Shown here: one piece after another, positions 9,115 through 15,702 of the stretch
Layout of the letters: every line of letters begins with the position of its first letter
How positions within the stretch are numbered: position 1 is the stretch's first letter
NCBI GenBank assembly: GCA_002838205.1
Contig: CP017950.1
Coordinates: forward strand, 936,858-1,000,857
From: Tenericutes bacterium MZ-XQ
GTDB lineage: Bacteria; Bacillota_I; Bacilli_A; Acholeplasmatales; Acholeplasmataceae
Reading direction: 5' to 3'
DNA: 64,000 nt
Program-made: the position numbers and the translations under genes
The notes under the pieces: model-generated
What the model saw: only the letters and a program-made list of their open reading frames with translations
Database searches by the model: none
What the model was told of the DNA's origin: nothing

Positions 9115-10429
9115 TTGCTATACCAAAATATAGCACAAGCGCAATGATATCGTTAAAAGTTGTCATTATTGGTCCAGAAGCTGATGCTGGATCAATATTT
9201 AATTTATGTAGGGTCATAGGAACTAAAGCTCCCATCGTTGATGATATACTCATTGCTAAAAAGATTGCTAACCCAACGACTTGTGCAATACTTTGTGGAC
9301 TTGTCACAGAACTACTTATGATACTTAATAATGTGTAAACAAAAACATATGCAATAACTGCTAAGATAGTACTATTAAAGACACCAACTGATATTTCTTT
9401 TATAATATGTTTCTTATGTTTGTTCTCGAAATCATCTTCATGAATACCTAGAATAGTTACAGCTAAAGACTGAGTTCCAATATTACCTGCCATACCCAAA
9501 ATCATTGGTTGAAACAATACTAAAGCTGTTACAGCTTCAAGGGTTGCTTCAAAGGTGGATAGTATCGTTATGGTAACTAAATTTAACAAAACAGCTATGA
9601 GTAACCATGGTAGTCTTTGTTTACTTCTTTGAATAGAAGTTAATGCTGTTGTATGCTCATTAATAAGGGCCAATTTTTGATAATCTTCTTCATAGTCTTC
9701 TATCAATTCATCAAAGATATCATCAGCAGTAATGATACCAATCACATGATGATTGTGATCCAGTACTGGAATTGCATTTTTATCATAATCTTGAACCATA
9801 TCAATGGCTTTTTCGATAGAGTCATCTTCAAAAATGAAAATGTCTTCATCTTCCATGATATCTTTTACTAATTGGCCTGATCTAGCGATTATCAGGTCTT
9901 TGATATTGATAGTTCCTACCCATTGATCATTATCATTTGTAACATATATGTGATCGATGTAATCCTGATCTTTTGATGTTGTAACAATCTTGCTGGTTGC
10001 ATCTTTAACGCTCATGTTTTGATCAACAATCATAAAATCAGTAGACATGATTGACGCTGCATGATCATCTTGATAAGTCAATAAAAGTTCTATGGTTTTC
10101 GCTTTAATTTTATTTAGATACTTCAAATATTGTTTTTGAGTTACCTCATCTAGATCTTCTAAAAACTCTTTTAAATCATCACTTTCTAAGCTGGTTATTA
10201 ATTTTTTAGTTTTTGCTTGAGTCAAATAATTGATGAGATCTAGTTGATTTTCATTTTCTAATTCAACAAACATATCAGCAAGTTTCTCATCTTTAATAAG
10301 TGCAATCATTCTCTTCTTCTCTATATCCTCTAAAGAAGGGTACAATACTGCTAAATCATAACCATGAATGGCATCGAACATTTTATCGAGTAAAGCGTCG
10401 CTGTGCTTAAAATTAATCTTTTTTGCCAT
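9098..10429 (-). CDS. mgtE: MgtE-family Mg2+ transporter, second copy
   Basis: Divalent cation channel/transporter of 443 residues in the cytoplasmic membrane. Order: an N-terminal MgtE_N superhelical domain (to about 125), a pair of CBS domains (about 130-260, e.g. VKDATSKIV and IPVLDHNHHVIGIITADD), then five membrane helices with the family GNIGTQSLAV and PASASGPIMTT segments. The start at 10429 has GGAGGTG 6 nt upstream; a GTG at 10438 is too close to the SD. It follows the paralogue with a 1-nt gap. The last codons fall within the IS target duplication. Confidence 0.93.
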   Translation of the reverse strand: MAKKINFKHSDALLDKMFDAIHGYDLAVLYPSLEDIEKKRMIALIKDEKLADMFVELENENQLDLINYLTQAKTKKLITSLESDDLKEFLEDLDEVTQKQYLKYLNKIKAKTIELLLTYQDDHAASIMSTDFMIVDQNMSVKDATSKIVTTSKDQDYIDHIYVTNDNDQWVGTINIKDLIIARSGQLVKDIMEDEDIFIFEDDSIEKAIDMVQDYDKNAIPVLDHNHHVIGIITADDIFDELIEDYEEDYQKLALINEHTTALTSIQRSKQRLPWLLIAVLLNLVTITILSTFEATLEAVTALVLFQPMILGMAGNIGTQSLAVTILGIHEDDFENKHKKHIIKEISVGVFNSTILAVIAYVFVYTLLSIISSSVTSPQSIAQVVGLAIFLAMSISSTMGALVPMTLHKLNIDPASASGPIMTTFNDIIALVLYFGIATMMFL

Positions 10430-10430
10430 C

Positions 10431-11747
10431 TTAAACACCTCCTAAAAGGAGGGTTGCTAAACCAAAATATAACGATATAGCAGATATATCAATAAGCGTT
10501 GTGATAAAAGGTCCACTTGCAACAGCAGGATCTATTCTTAAGAGTTTTAGTATTAAAGGTACACTCACTGCAATGACTGGTGCAAGCAGCACTGTAAGCC
10601 ATAAAGATAGTCCAACAACCAATGCTATACTGAAAGGACTTGTCACTAAAGACTGATTGAGTGTCGTAAAAACAAGAGTAATTAAAAATGCTACAATACC
10701 AATAATCAAGCCGTTAATCATCCCTGTAACTATTTCTCTATATGAATTATGCTTGATGCCTTCTTCATTCTTAGATAACATTCTTAAAGTAACAGCTAGT
10801 GTTTGTGTGGCAACATTACCTGCTGAACCAGAAATGAGGGGTTGAAATATCACAAGTATAGCTACAGTTGCAATAATCTCTTCGAAAAGTGAAGTTACAA
10901 GTGAAATCGGAATAGATATTGCGAGTAACATCAGTAACCACGGCATTCTATGTAGAGCTGTCTTAATAATGCCTGTTTCTAATGTTTCTGGAAGGGCAGC
11001 TAACATCTCAAAATCTTCTTTTGCTTCTTCTTCATATATATCTAATGCATCATCTAGTGTAACTATACCTAAAAGACGTAAGTCTTCGTCGACAACGGGC
11101 ATTTCATAAATCGCATAGTTTCTAATTTTAGAAATTGTTTCGATAATTAAGTCTTTATCAAAAACATAAGGATGTTCTTCATATATATCTTTAACTGTTA
11201 AAGGTGTTTTTGCTTTTAACAATTTTTTAAGATCAACAACCCCTTTAAAGCGACCTTCTTCATCCACGACAAAAAGCGTAGAAATTGTTTCGACATCCGG
11301 TGCTTCTTTGATCACTTTTTTAGTGGCTTTTTTCACATCCATAGATATATCTAACTTAACAACAAGACTCGTCATTGCTGATCCAGTTTGATCTTCATCA
11401 TATTGAATCAGTGATAGAACATCACTTTCTTTATCTAATGTTTGTATAAGCGCTTCTTGGTCTTGTTCTGCAAGTTCTAAAATCACATCTGCAGCATCAT
11501 CCGGATCCATGAAATCAATCAAATGCTTTTGTTTAGCAATATCAAAAGCAGTAAGAATTTGAGCACCTATATCAGGATCTAAATAAGAGACCAGTTCAGC
11601 TAATTTTTCGTTTGAAATAACTTCGTAAAGTTTTTCTTTTTCTTCATCATCTAACTCCAAAAAAGACTGTGCTAAGTCGTATCCATGAATATCTTCTAAG
11701 TATACTTGTATTTGCTTTTTATTTTCATTTAAAATATCCTTTAACAT
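10431..11747 (-). CDS. mgtE: MgtE-family Mg2+ transporter, first copy
   Basis: A 438-residue paralogue of the next gene with the same layout: N-domain, CBS pair (VKKATKKVIKE and MPVVDEDLRLLGIVTLDDA), five C-terminal helices with GSAGNVATQTLAV and DPAVASGPFITT. The CBS and N domains of the family sense cytoplasmic Mg2+ and close the pore. Two divergent copies in tandem suggest either an unequal dimer or different metal preference. The ATG at 11747 has AAGGAG 10 nt upstream. It sits in the operon behind a DtxR-like regulator, which hints at manganese or other transition metal control. Confidence 0.93.
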   Translation of the reverse strand: MLKDILNENKKQIQVYLEDIHGYDLAQSFLELDDEEKEKLYEVISNEKLAELVSYLDPDIGAQILTAFDIAKQKHLIDFMDPDDAADVILELAEQDQEALIQTLDKESDVLSLIQYDEDQTGSAMTSLVVKLDISMDVKKATKKVIKEAPDVETISTLFVVDEEGRFKGVVDLKKLLKAKTPLTVKDIYEEHPYVFDKDLIIETISKIRNYAIYEMPVVDEDLRLLGIVTLDDALDIYEEEAKEDFEMLAALPETLETGIIKTALHRMPWLLMLLAISIPISLVTSLFEEIIATVAILVIFQPLISGSAGNVATQTLAVTLRMLSKNEEGIKHNSYREIVTGMINGLIIGIVAFLITLVFTTLNQSLVTSPFSIALVVGLSLWLTVLLAPVIAVSVPLILKLLRIDPAVASGPFITTLIDISAISLYFGLATLLLGGV

Positions 11748-11770
11748 CTTAGTCACACTCCTTTAATTGA

Positions 11771-12427
11771 TTAATTATTACCAAATAGCATTTTGGCGGT
11801 TTTTAACGAAATTGTTTTTTGTTTTTGATGATGTTCAACTTTAATAATCTCATTAAACTCATCTTTTTCTAATATGATCAATTGATCATTTAATTTTATC
11901 TTTTCTTCATTTAGATAGACTAATAATGCTTTTAAATCTAATACACGAGTTAAGGTGAAAACATCACCTACTCTACATTCAGATAAACTAAAGTTAGATG
12001 CTTTTTTGATGTCACCTTGTTTGTTTGGAATTGGATTTCCATGTTGACAAAAGTCAGGCTTTCCAATGAACTCATATAGTAAATCTAAAACTCTTGAACT
12101 TGTCGCATGCTCTAGATTTTCAGCATCTTCATGTACATCTTCCCAAGAAAGACCTAACTTATCTGTAAGAAAGACTTCCCAAATCCGATGTGCACGAATC
12201 ATTCTAATAGCTTCTTTTTTTCCTTTACTTGTCAATTGTATGCCTTTATAAGGTATAAAATTAACTAATTTTTTTTGGTTTAGCTTTTTAATCATTTCAT
12301 TGACCGATTGATCCGTATAGCCAAAATAATCAGATATTTCATTTGTCTTTATCATGGGTGTATCATTTTGTATGGTCAACTCATATATCGCTTTAATATA
12401 ATCTTCTTCAGCTCTATTTAACATCAT
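11771..12427 (-). CDS. DtxR/MntR-family metal-dependent repressor
   Basis: Cytoplasmic metalloregulator of about 218 residues. The N-terminal winged helix (EEDYIKAIYELT, YTDQSVNEMIKKL) is followed by a dimer/metal domain with HRIWEVFL, a string of acidic and His residues (WEDVHEDAENLEHA) and the family motif CQHGNPIP. The C-terminal part looks like a short FeoA/SH3-like domain. ATGs at 12427 and 12424 are both possible after AAAGAGGTG. It is in an operon with a ZIP transporter and two MgtE genes. A perfect palindrome at the operon promoter is its likely operator. Mn2+ versus Fe2+ cannot be decided. Confidence 0.92.
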   Translation of the reverse strand: MMLNRAEEDYIKAIYELTIQNDTPMIKTNEISDYFGYTDQSVNEMIKKLNQKKLVNFIPYKGIQLTSKGKKEAIRMIRAHRIWEVFLTDKLGLSWEDVHEDAENLEHATSSRVLDLLYEFIGKPDFCQHGNPIPNKQGDIKKASNFSLSECRVGDVFTLTRVLDLKALLVYLNEEKIKLNDQLIILEKDEFNEIIKVEHHQKQKTISLKTAKMLFGNN

Positions 12428-12437
12428 ATTCACCTCT

Positions 12438-13262
12438 TTATCCTAATGCAACATCTAGCATCATCATAATGATAAAACCAATCATAACTCCAAAAGTAGC
12501 ATAATGTGCGCCTTTAGGCGTTTGTTTTTGTTGTGCTTCTGGAATTAACTCTTCAACAACTACATAAATCATAGCTCCAGCAGCAAACGCAAGTGCATAT
12601 GGCAATACTTGACTAACAGAAATCACAAGTAAAGCACCCAAAACACCTGCAACAGGTTCTACAAGTCCTGAAGCTTGACCAAGAAGAAATGCTTTATTTC
12701 TTGATACACCTTCTTGTCTAAGTGGAATAGAGACTGCAGCGCCTTCAGGAAAGTTTTGAATACCAATACCGACAGCCAAACCAATTGCTGATAGCGTAGC
12801 AACCATTGGGTCACCAGTTTGATATTGGACAGCTCCAAATGCAACACCGACAGCCAAACCTTCAGGGATATTATGTAGAGTAATAGAGAAAACAAGTAAG
12901 ACATTTCTTTTTAACTTTGTAGGCAAGCCTTCCTTATCATGATTCATGCCAAAGTGCATATGGGGAATAGTCTTATCTGCAATATAGAGAAATAAACCTC
13001 CAAGAGCGAATCCAACAGCAACAACAAGCCAAGAAATTGCACCTTGCTCATTTGCCATATCAATCGCTGGTGAAAGCAAAGACCAAAAACTTGCTGCAAT
13101 CATTACACCTGAAGCAAATCCTAACATTAGGTTAAAAATATTTCTGTTTATGGTTTTGAAAAAATAGACAAGTGATGCTCCAAGTGCTGTAAGTCCCCAT
13201 GTAAATAACGTTCCGATTAAAGCTTGCACTGCTGGGTGCAACGACATAAACCAATCTAACAT
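12438..13262 (-). CDS. ZIP-family metal transporter (ZupT-like)
   Basis: Integral membrane transporter of 274 residues with about eight hydrophobic segments. The helix 4 signature HNIPEGLAVGVAFGA and the helix 5 counterpart QNFPEGAAVSIPLR carry the metal-binding His/Asn/Glu residues of the ZIP family. A histidine-containing cytoplasmic loop (HMHFGMNHDKEG) lies between helices 3 and 4. It is the first gene of the operon with the DtxR-like repressor, so it probably imports Mn2+, Fe2+ or Zn2+ and is shut off when metal is plentiful. AAGGGG precedes the ATG at 13262. Confidence 0.92.
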   Translation of the reverse strand: MLDWFMSLHPAVQALIGTLFTWGLTALGASLVYFFKTINRNIFNLMLGFASGVMIAASFWSLLSPAIDMANEQGAISWLVVAVGFALGGLFLYIADKTIPHMHFGMNHDKEGLPTKLKRNVLLVFSITLHNIPEGLAVGVAFGAVQYQTGDPMVATLSAIGLAVGIGIQNFPEGAAVSIPLRQEGVSRNKAFLLGQASGLVEPVAGVLGALLVISVSQVLPYALAFAAGAMIYVVVEELIPEAQQKQTPKGAHYATFGVMIGFIIMMMLDVALG

Positions 13263-13290
13263 ATTAATCCCCTTTTCTAATCAATGCTTT

Positions 13291-13306
13291 TTAAGGTATA
13301 CCTTAA
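13291..13306. promoter_or_regulatory. Palindromic operator, likely DtxR/MntR-type box
   Basis: TTAAGGTATACCTTAA is a perfect 16-bp palindrome. It lies just downstream of the -10 box of the ZIP operon promoter, over the early transcribed region. The AAGG-TATA-CCTT form resembles operators of DtxR/MntR-type repressors in Gram-positives. The repressor encoded two genes on is the obvious ligand. Confidence 0.8.
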
Positions 13307-13316
13307 TTCTATTTTC

Positions 13317-13345
13317 AGTATATCATAGCACTTATTAAAAAGCAA
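13317..13345 (-). promoter_or_regulatory. Promoter of ZIP-repressor-mgtE operon
   Basis: Reading the minus strand, TTGCTT (-35, 13340-13345) and TATACT (-10, 13317-13322) are 17 nt apart. Predicted initiation is a few bases before the palindromic operator, so a bound repressor would block clearance. Confidence 0.75.
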
Positions 13346-13351
13346 TGAGAC

Positions 13352-13377
13352 AAAAAAATAAAGCACCTAACGTGCTT
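13352..13377 (-). terminator. Terminator of the oxidoreductase gene
   Basis: On the minus strand AAGCAC and GTGCTT pair around a 5-nt loop, followed by ATTTTTTT. It lies directly after the stop of the Gfo/Idh/MocA gene. Confidence 0.85.
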
Positions 13378-13386
13378 CATTTTTCT

Positions 13387-14427
13387 TTATTTTAAGACTT
13401 GCGGAATATCTATTTCTTCACCTAATAACGATGACTCCATCGCCATTTCCATGACTAAGATAACCGATAATGCTAACTTTTTGTCTTCATCTTCTATTGG
13501 CTTATTGAAAATATCTTTTGAAAGAATATTATAAAACTTGTAATGTTGACCCTTCAATACATCGATATGTTCAGGTTTAGAAGGATCTTCAATAAAATCA
13601 CTTCTTACTGATTTTTCTTGATATAGTTGATTTGGTATAAAATCAACTGTATCAGGTACATCAAATCCATATTTAACATAACTTGCTTTAGTCCCTACTA
13701 GTTTTTGTCTTGGTTTTGGAGTTCTATCCAACATTTCAGCTCCTAAATAACATCTAGGTCCATTTTCATAATAAAGCACCATTTCGAAATGGTCATCAAC
13801 GCTAGAGCCCTTTCTATCACAGAACAATTTATTATAAACTTTTTTTGGTAAACCAAATAGAGAAATAGCATGATGAACAAGATGCGGTGCTAGATCATAA
13901 AAATTCCCAGCCATATCCACTTTTTTGAATCTCCAGTTCGATCCTATTTCTGGACGATATTGATCAAACCTACTTTCATAAGATACAATATCACCAAAGT
14001 CCTTTTCTTTAATTAATTGATGCAGTGTTAATATATCTCCATCATATTTTCTATTATGAAAAACTCTTAGAATCAAACCTTTTTCATCAGCAAGATCATA
14101 TAACTCTTTTGCAAGTTCATAAGTTTCAACAAATGGTTTTTCACAAACTACATGTTTGCCCATTTGAAGAGCATCTTTCGTATAACTGTAATGAACTGCA
14201 TTAGAAGTTGCAATAACAATTAAGTCTATTTCCTTATCATTTAGAATCTCTTCATAAGTTGTAACAATTTGAGCTAGTGGATAATCTTTTTTTAATTGCG
14301 CTTGATGATGTTCACTTCTTGTCATCACTAGCTTGATATGATACTTTTCGTTATATTTTAATGGTGGCAAATGGAATGTCGATCCAGAAAATCCATAACC
14401 AACAATCGCAGTTACTATTTTTTTCAT
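13387..14427 (-). CDS. Gfo/Idh/MocA-family NAD(P)-dependent oxidoreductase
   Basis: Soluble sugar or inositol dehydrogenase-type enzyme of 346 residues. The N-terminal Rossmann fold starts VTAIVGYGFSGSTFHLP. The family lysine is in HVVCEKPFVET (about residues 93-103). The C-terminal alpha/beta domain contains NFYDLAPHLVHHAISLFG with the usual catalytic Asp/His region. It resembles the scyllo-inositol dehydrogenase IolW/YvaA branch, but the substrate is not certain. It is a single-gene unit with its own terminator; the IS1595-like element lies upstream. GGTGAAG precedes the ATG. Confidence 0.9.
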   Translation of the reverse strand: MKKIVTAIVGYGFSGSTFHLPPLKYNEKYHIKLVMTRSEHHQAQLKKDYPLAQIVTTYEEILNDKEIDLIVIATSNAVHYSYTKDALQMGKHVVCEKPFVETYELAKELYDLADEKGLILRVFHNRKYDGDILTLHQLIKEKDFGDIVSYESRFDQYRPEIGSNWRFKKVDMAGNFYDLAPHLVHHAISLFGLPKKVYNKLFCDRKGSSVDDHFEMVLYYENGPRCYLGAEMLDRTPKPRQKLVGTKASYVKYGFDVPDTVDFIPNQLYQEKSVRSDFIEDPSKPEHIDVLKGQHYKFYNILSKDIFNKPIEDEDKKLALSVILVMEMAMESSLLGEEIDIPQVLK

Positions 14428-14470
14428 ATATACTTCACCCTCTTTCTTTCATTATAACACTAATCTATTT

Positions 14471-14479
14471 AAAAAAAAG
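14471..14479. repeat. Left target duplication of IS1595-like element 1
   Basis: AAAAAAAAG here and at 15653-15661 flank the inverted repeats. A low-complexity target makes the exact length (8 or 9 bp) ambiguous; 8 bp is usual for IS1595. Confidence 0.7.
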
Positions 14480-14505
14480 CTGACGTTTGGTGCATAGTGT
14501 TGTTA
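14480..14505. repeat. Left terminal inverted repeat, IS1595-like element 1
   Basis: 26 bp, exact reverse complement of 15627-15652. The sequence differs from that of the second IS1595-like element. Confidence 0.95.
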
Positions 14506-14582
14506 AATTTTTCTGATAAATCATTAACAAGGGCGAATATTAAACTTTTTATTTTGAGTGGAATTTTCCAAAACTAAAATGT

Positions 14583-14588
14583 TATAAT
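14583..14588 (+). promoter_or_regulatory. Transposase promoter, extended -10
   Basis: TATAAT preceded by TG one base away (TGTTATAAT), an extended -10. The -35 is weak. Seven nucleotides after the box is the G at 14595, exactly the first base of leader block A. Confidence 0.75.
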
Positions 14589-14594
14589 GAACGT

Positions 14595-14702
14595 GCCAAA
14601 CAAATAAACTAAGGAACCGCAAAAGCGAGTATTTTACCCTGGTTTGTTTGGCGACTTTCCTTAGTTGGGTGAAATACTCGCTTTTGTGGTCTAAGGAGTA
14701 TT
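14595..14702 (+). promoter_or_regulatory. Structured transposase mRNA leader with crossing helices
   Basis: Three complementary block pairs occur in the order A-B-C-A'-B'-C'. A GCCAAACAAA (14595-14604) pairs with TTTGTTTGGC (14643-14652). B AACTAAGGAA (14607-14616) pairs with TTCCTTAGTT (14657-14666). C (14617-14639) pairs with C' (14667-14689) over 23 positions including two G-U pairs. All three helices cross, so the RNA is either a complex pseudoknot or a set of competing folds. B' can also pair with CTAAGGA at the Shine-Dalgarno (14691-14697), so ribosome access probably depends on which fold forms. The same layout occurs before the other IS1595-like transposase. Confidence 0.8.
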
Positions 14703-15629
14703 ATGCCCAAGTTCAAAATATGTTCACTTTGTGGTACAGTTAATTCTACAATCAAGCATGGTCGTACTAAGAATGGTAAACCGAGATTTAAGTGTAAATC
14801 TTGTATGGGAACTTTTATACAAGACGAATCTACAACAAGTTACTTAAATAATAGTGATTACATCTTCAAAAGATTTATTGGATTTATGATTGATGATGTA
14901 ACTTTAGAAGTAATCGCAAGAAACCTAAGCATTGATATAAAGACAGCTTTATATTATCGATACCTTATCTTCGAATCTTTAAGAGATTACCAAGATGAGG
15001 TATTTTTGAATGGAACTATTCTAGTAGATGAGACTTTCGTCAGAATAAGTGATAAAAGATATAAACTGGTTAGACGTGATGGTAAGGGGATTAGAGGGAT
15101 TTCATTTAATCATCTTTGCGTGATTACTTTGATAAGTTTAGAAGGAATAACTATAGCTAAAGTGTCATCAAGAGGAAACGCTTCACCAAAAAAGTTTATT
15201 GATTTATGTACAAAAAACATTGGAGAAGTGACTAAATTTATCCATGATGGATCGGTAATACAGAAACAATTTATGCGTCAATTTAGTGTCCCTAATTATG
15301 ATGCACGCAGAGAATGTGATGGAAAATACAATACACTTTTAGTAGATTCATTACATAGCAATATAAAAAGATACTTATTCAAGCACGCAGGATATCGTCT
15401 AAAAAATCTACAACATTACATGAATTTTTTCGTTTATAGATATAATCATACGCCTAAATCAAAACACATTAACAGTCGTCAAATTATTGAAAGCAGGAAT
15501 TCTATGATTGATGATTTATACAGAAGAGTTAAAAAGATAAAAAAGAGAATCACTTATAGAAATTTCCAAAGTGATCCTGGAATTACGGATGTACTAGAAT
15601 CAGTGAGTAGTGATTATTATGAAAAATAA
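14703..15629 (+). CDS. IS1595-like transposase with N-terminal zinc ribbon
   Basis: DDE-type transposase of 308 residues. N-terminal zinc ribbon: CSLCGT (residues 7-12) and CKSC near 33. A helical DNA-binding part follows, then a catalytic core with LVDETFVRI, FIHDGSVIQKQ and the ISXO2-like end NTLLVDSLHSNIKRYLF ... LQHYMNFFVYRYNHTP. AAGGAG ends only 4 nt before the ATG. Translation start access is probably governed by the structured leader. Family assignment rests on the ISXO2-like pattern and inverted repeats. No internal stop. Confidence 0.85.
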   Translation: MPKFKICSLCGTVNSTIKHGRTKNGKPRFKCKSCMGTFIQDESTTSYLNNSDYIFKRFIGFMIDDVTLEVIARNLSIDIKTALYYRYLIFESLRDYQDEVFLNGTILVDETFVRISDKRYKLVRRDGKGIRGISFNHLCVITLISLEGITIAKVSSRGNASPKKFIDLCTKNIGEVTKFIHDGSVIQKQFMRQFSVPNYDARRECDGKYNTLLVDSLHSNIKRYLFKHAGYRLKNLQHYMNFFVYRYNHTPKSKHINSRQIIESRNSMIDDLYRRVKKIKKRITYRNFQSDPGITDVLESVSSDYYEK

Positions 15630-15652
15630 CAACACTATGCACCAAACGTCAG
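15627..15652. repeat. Right terminal inverted repeat, IS1595-like element 1
   Basis: Exact mirror of 14480-14505; includes the last bases of the transposase stop codon. Confidence 0.95.
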
Positions 15653-15678
15653 AAAAAAAAGAGAAGCCTAAGCCTCTC
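15653..15678 (-). terminator. Terminator of ABC exporter operon, IS inserted in its T-tract
   Basis: On the minus strand GAGAGGCTTAGGCTTCTC folds into a short stem followed by eight T, after which the IS begins. The target duplication rebuilt the T-tract, so termination probably survives the insertion. Confidence 0.85.
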
Positions 15679-15702
15679 AATAAAATCTATCTATTACAAC
15701 AT

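Larger units (their letters stand above)
14480..15652 (+). mobile_element. IS1595-like insertion sequence 1, complete, 1173 bp
   Basis: Perfect 26-bp terminal inverted repeats (starting CTGACGTTTGGTGCATAG at 14480-14505, mirrored at 15627-15652) bracket a promoter, a structured leader and one intact transposase gene, and an AAAAAAAAG duplication flanks them. The target was the T-tract of the terminator of the ABC exporter operon. The stop codon of the transposase lies 2 bp outside the right inverted repeat. No decay is visible, suggesting recent insertion. Confidence 0.93.

Noticed and set aside
14595-14702. Guide RNA of an IS200/IS605-type nuclease (omegaRNA-like)
   Set aside because: No TnpB/IscB gene is present, and the leader lies directly before a DDE transposase with its own ribosome site.
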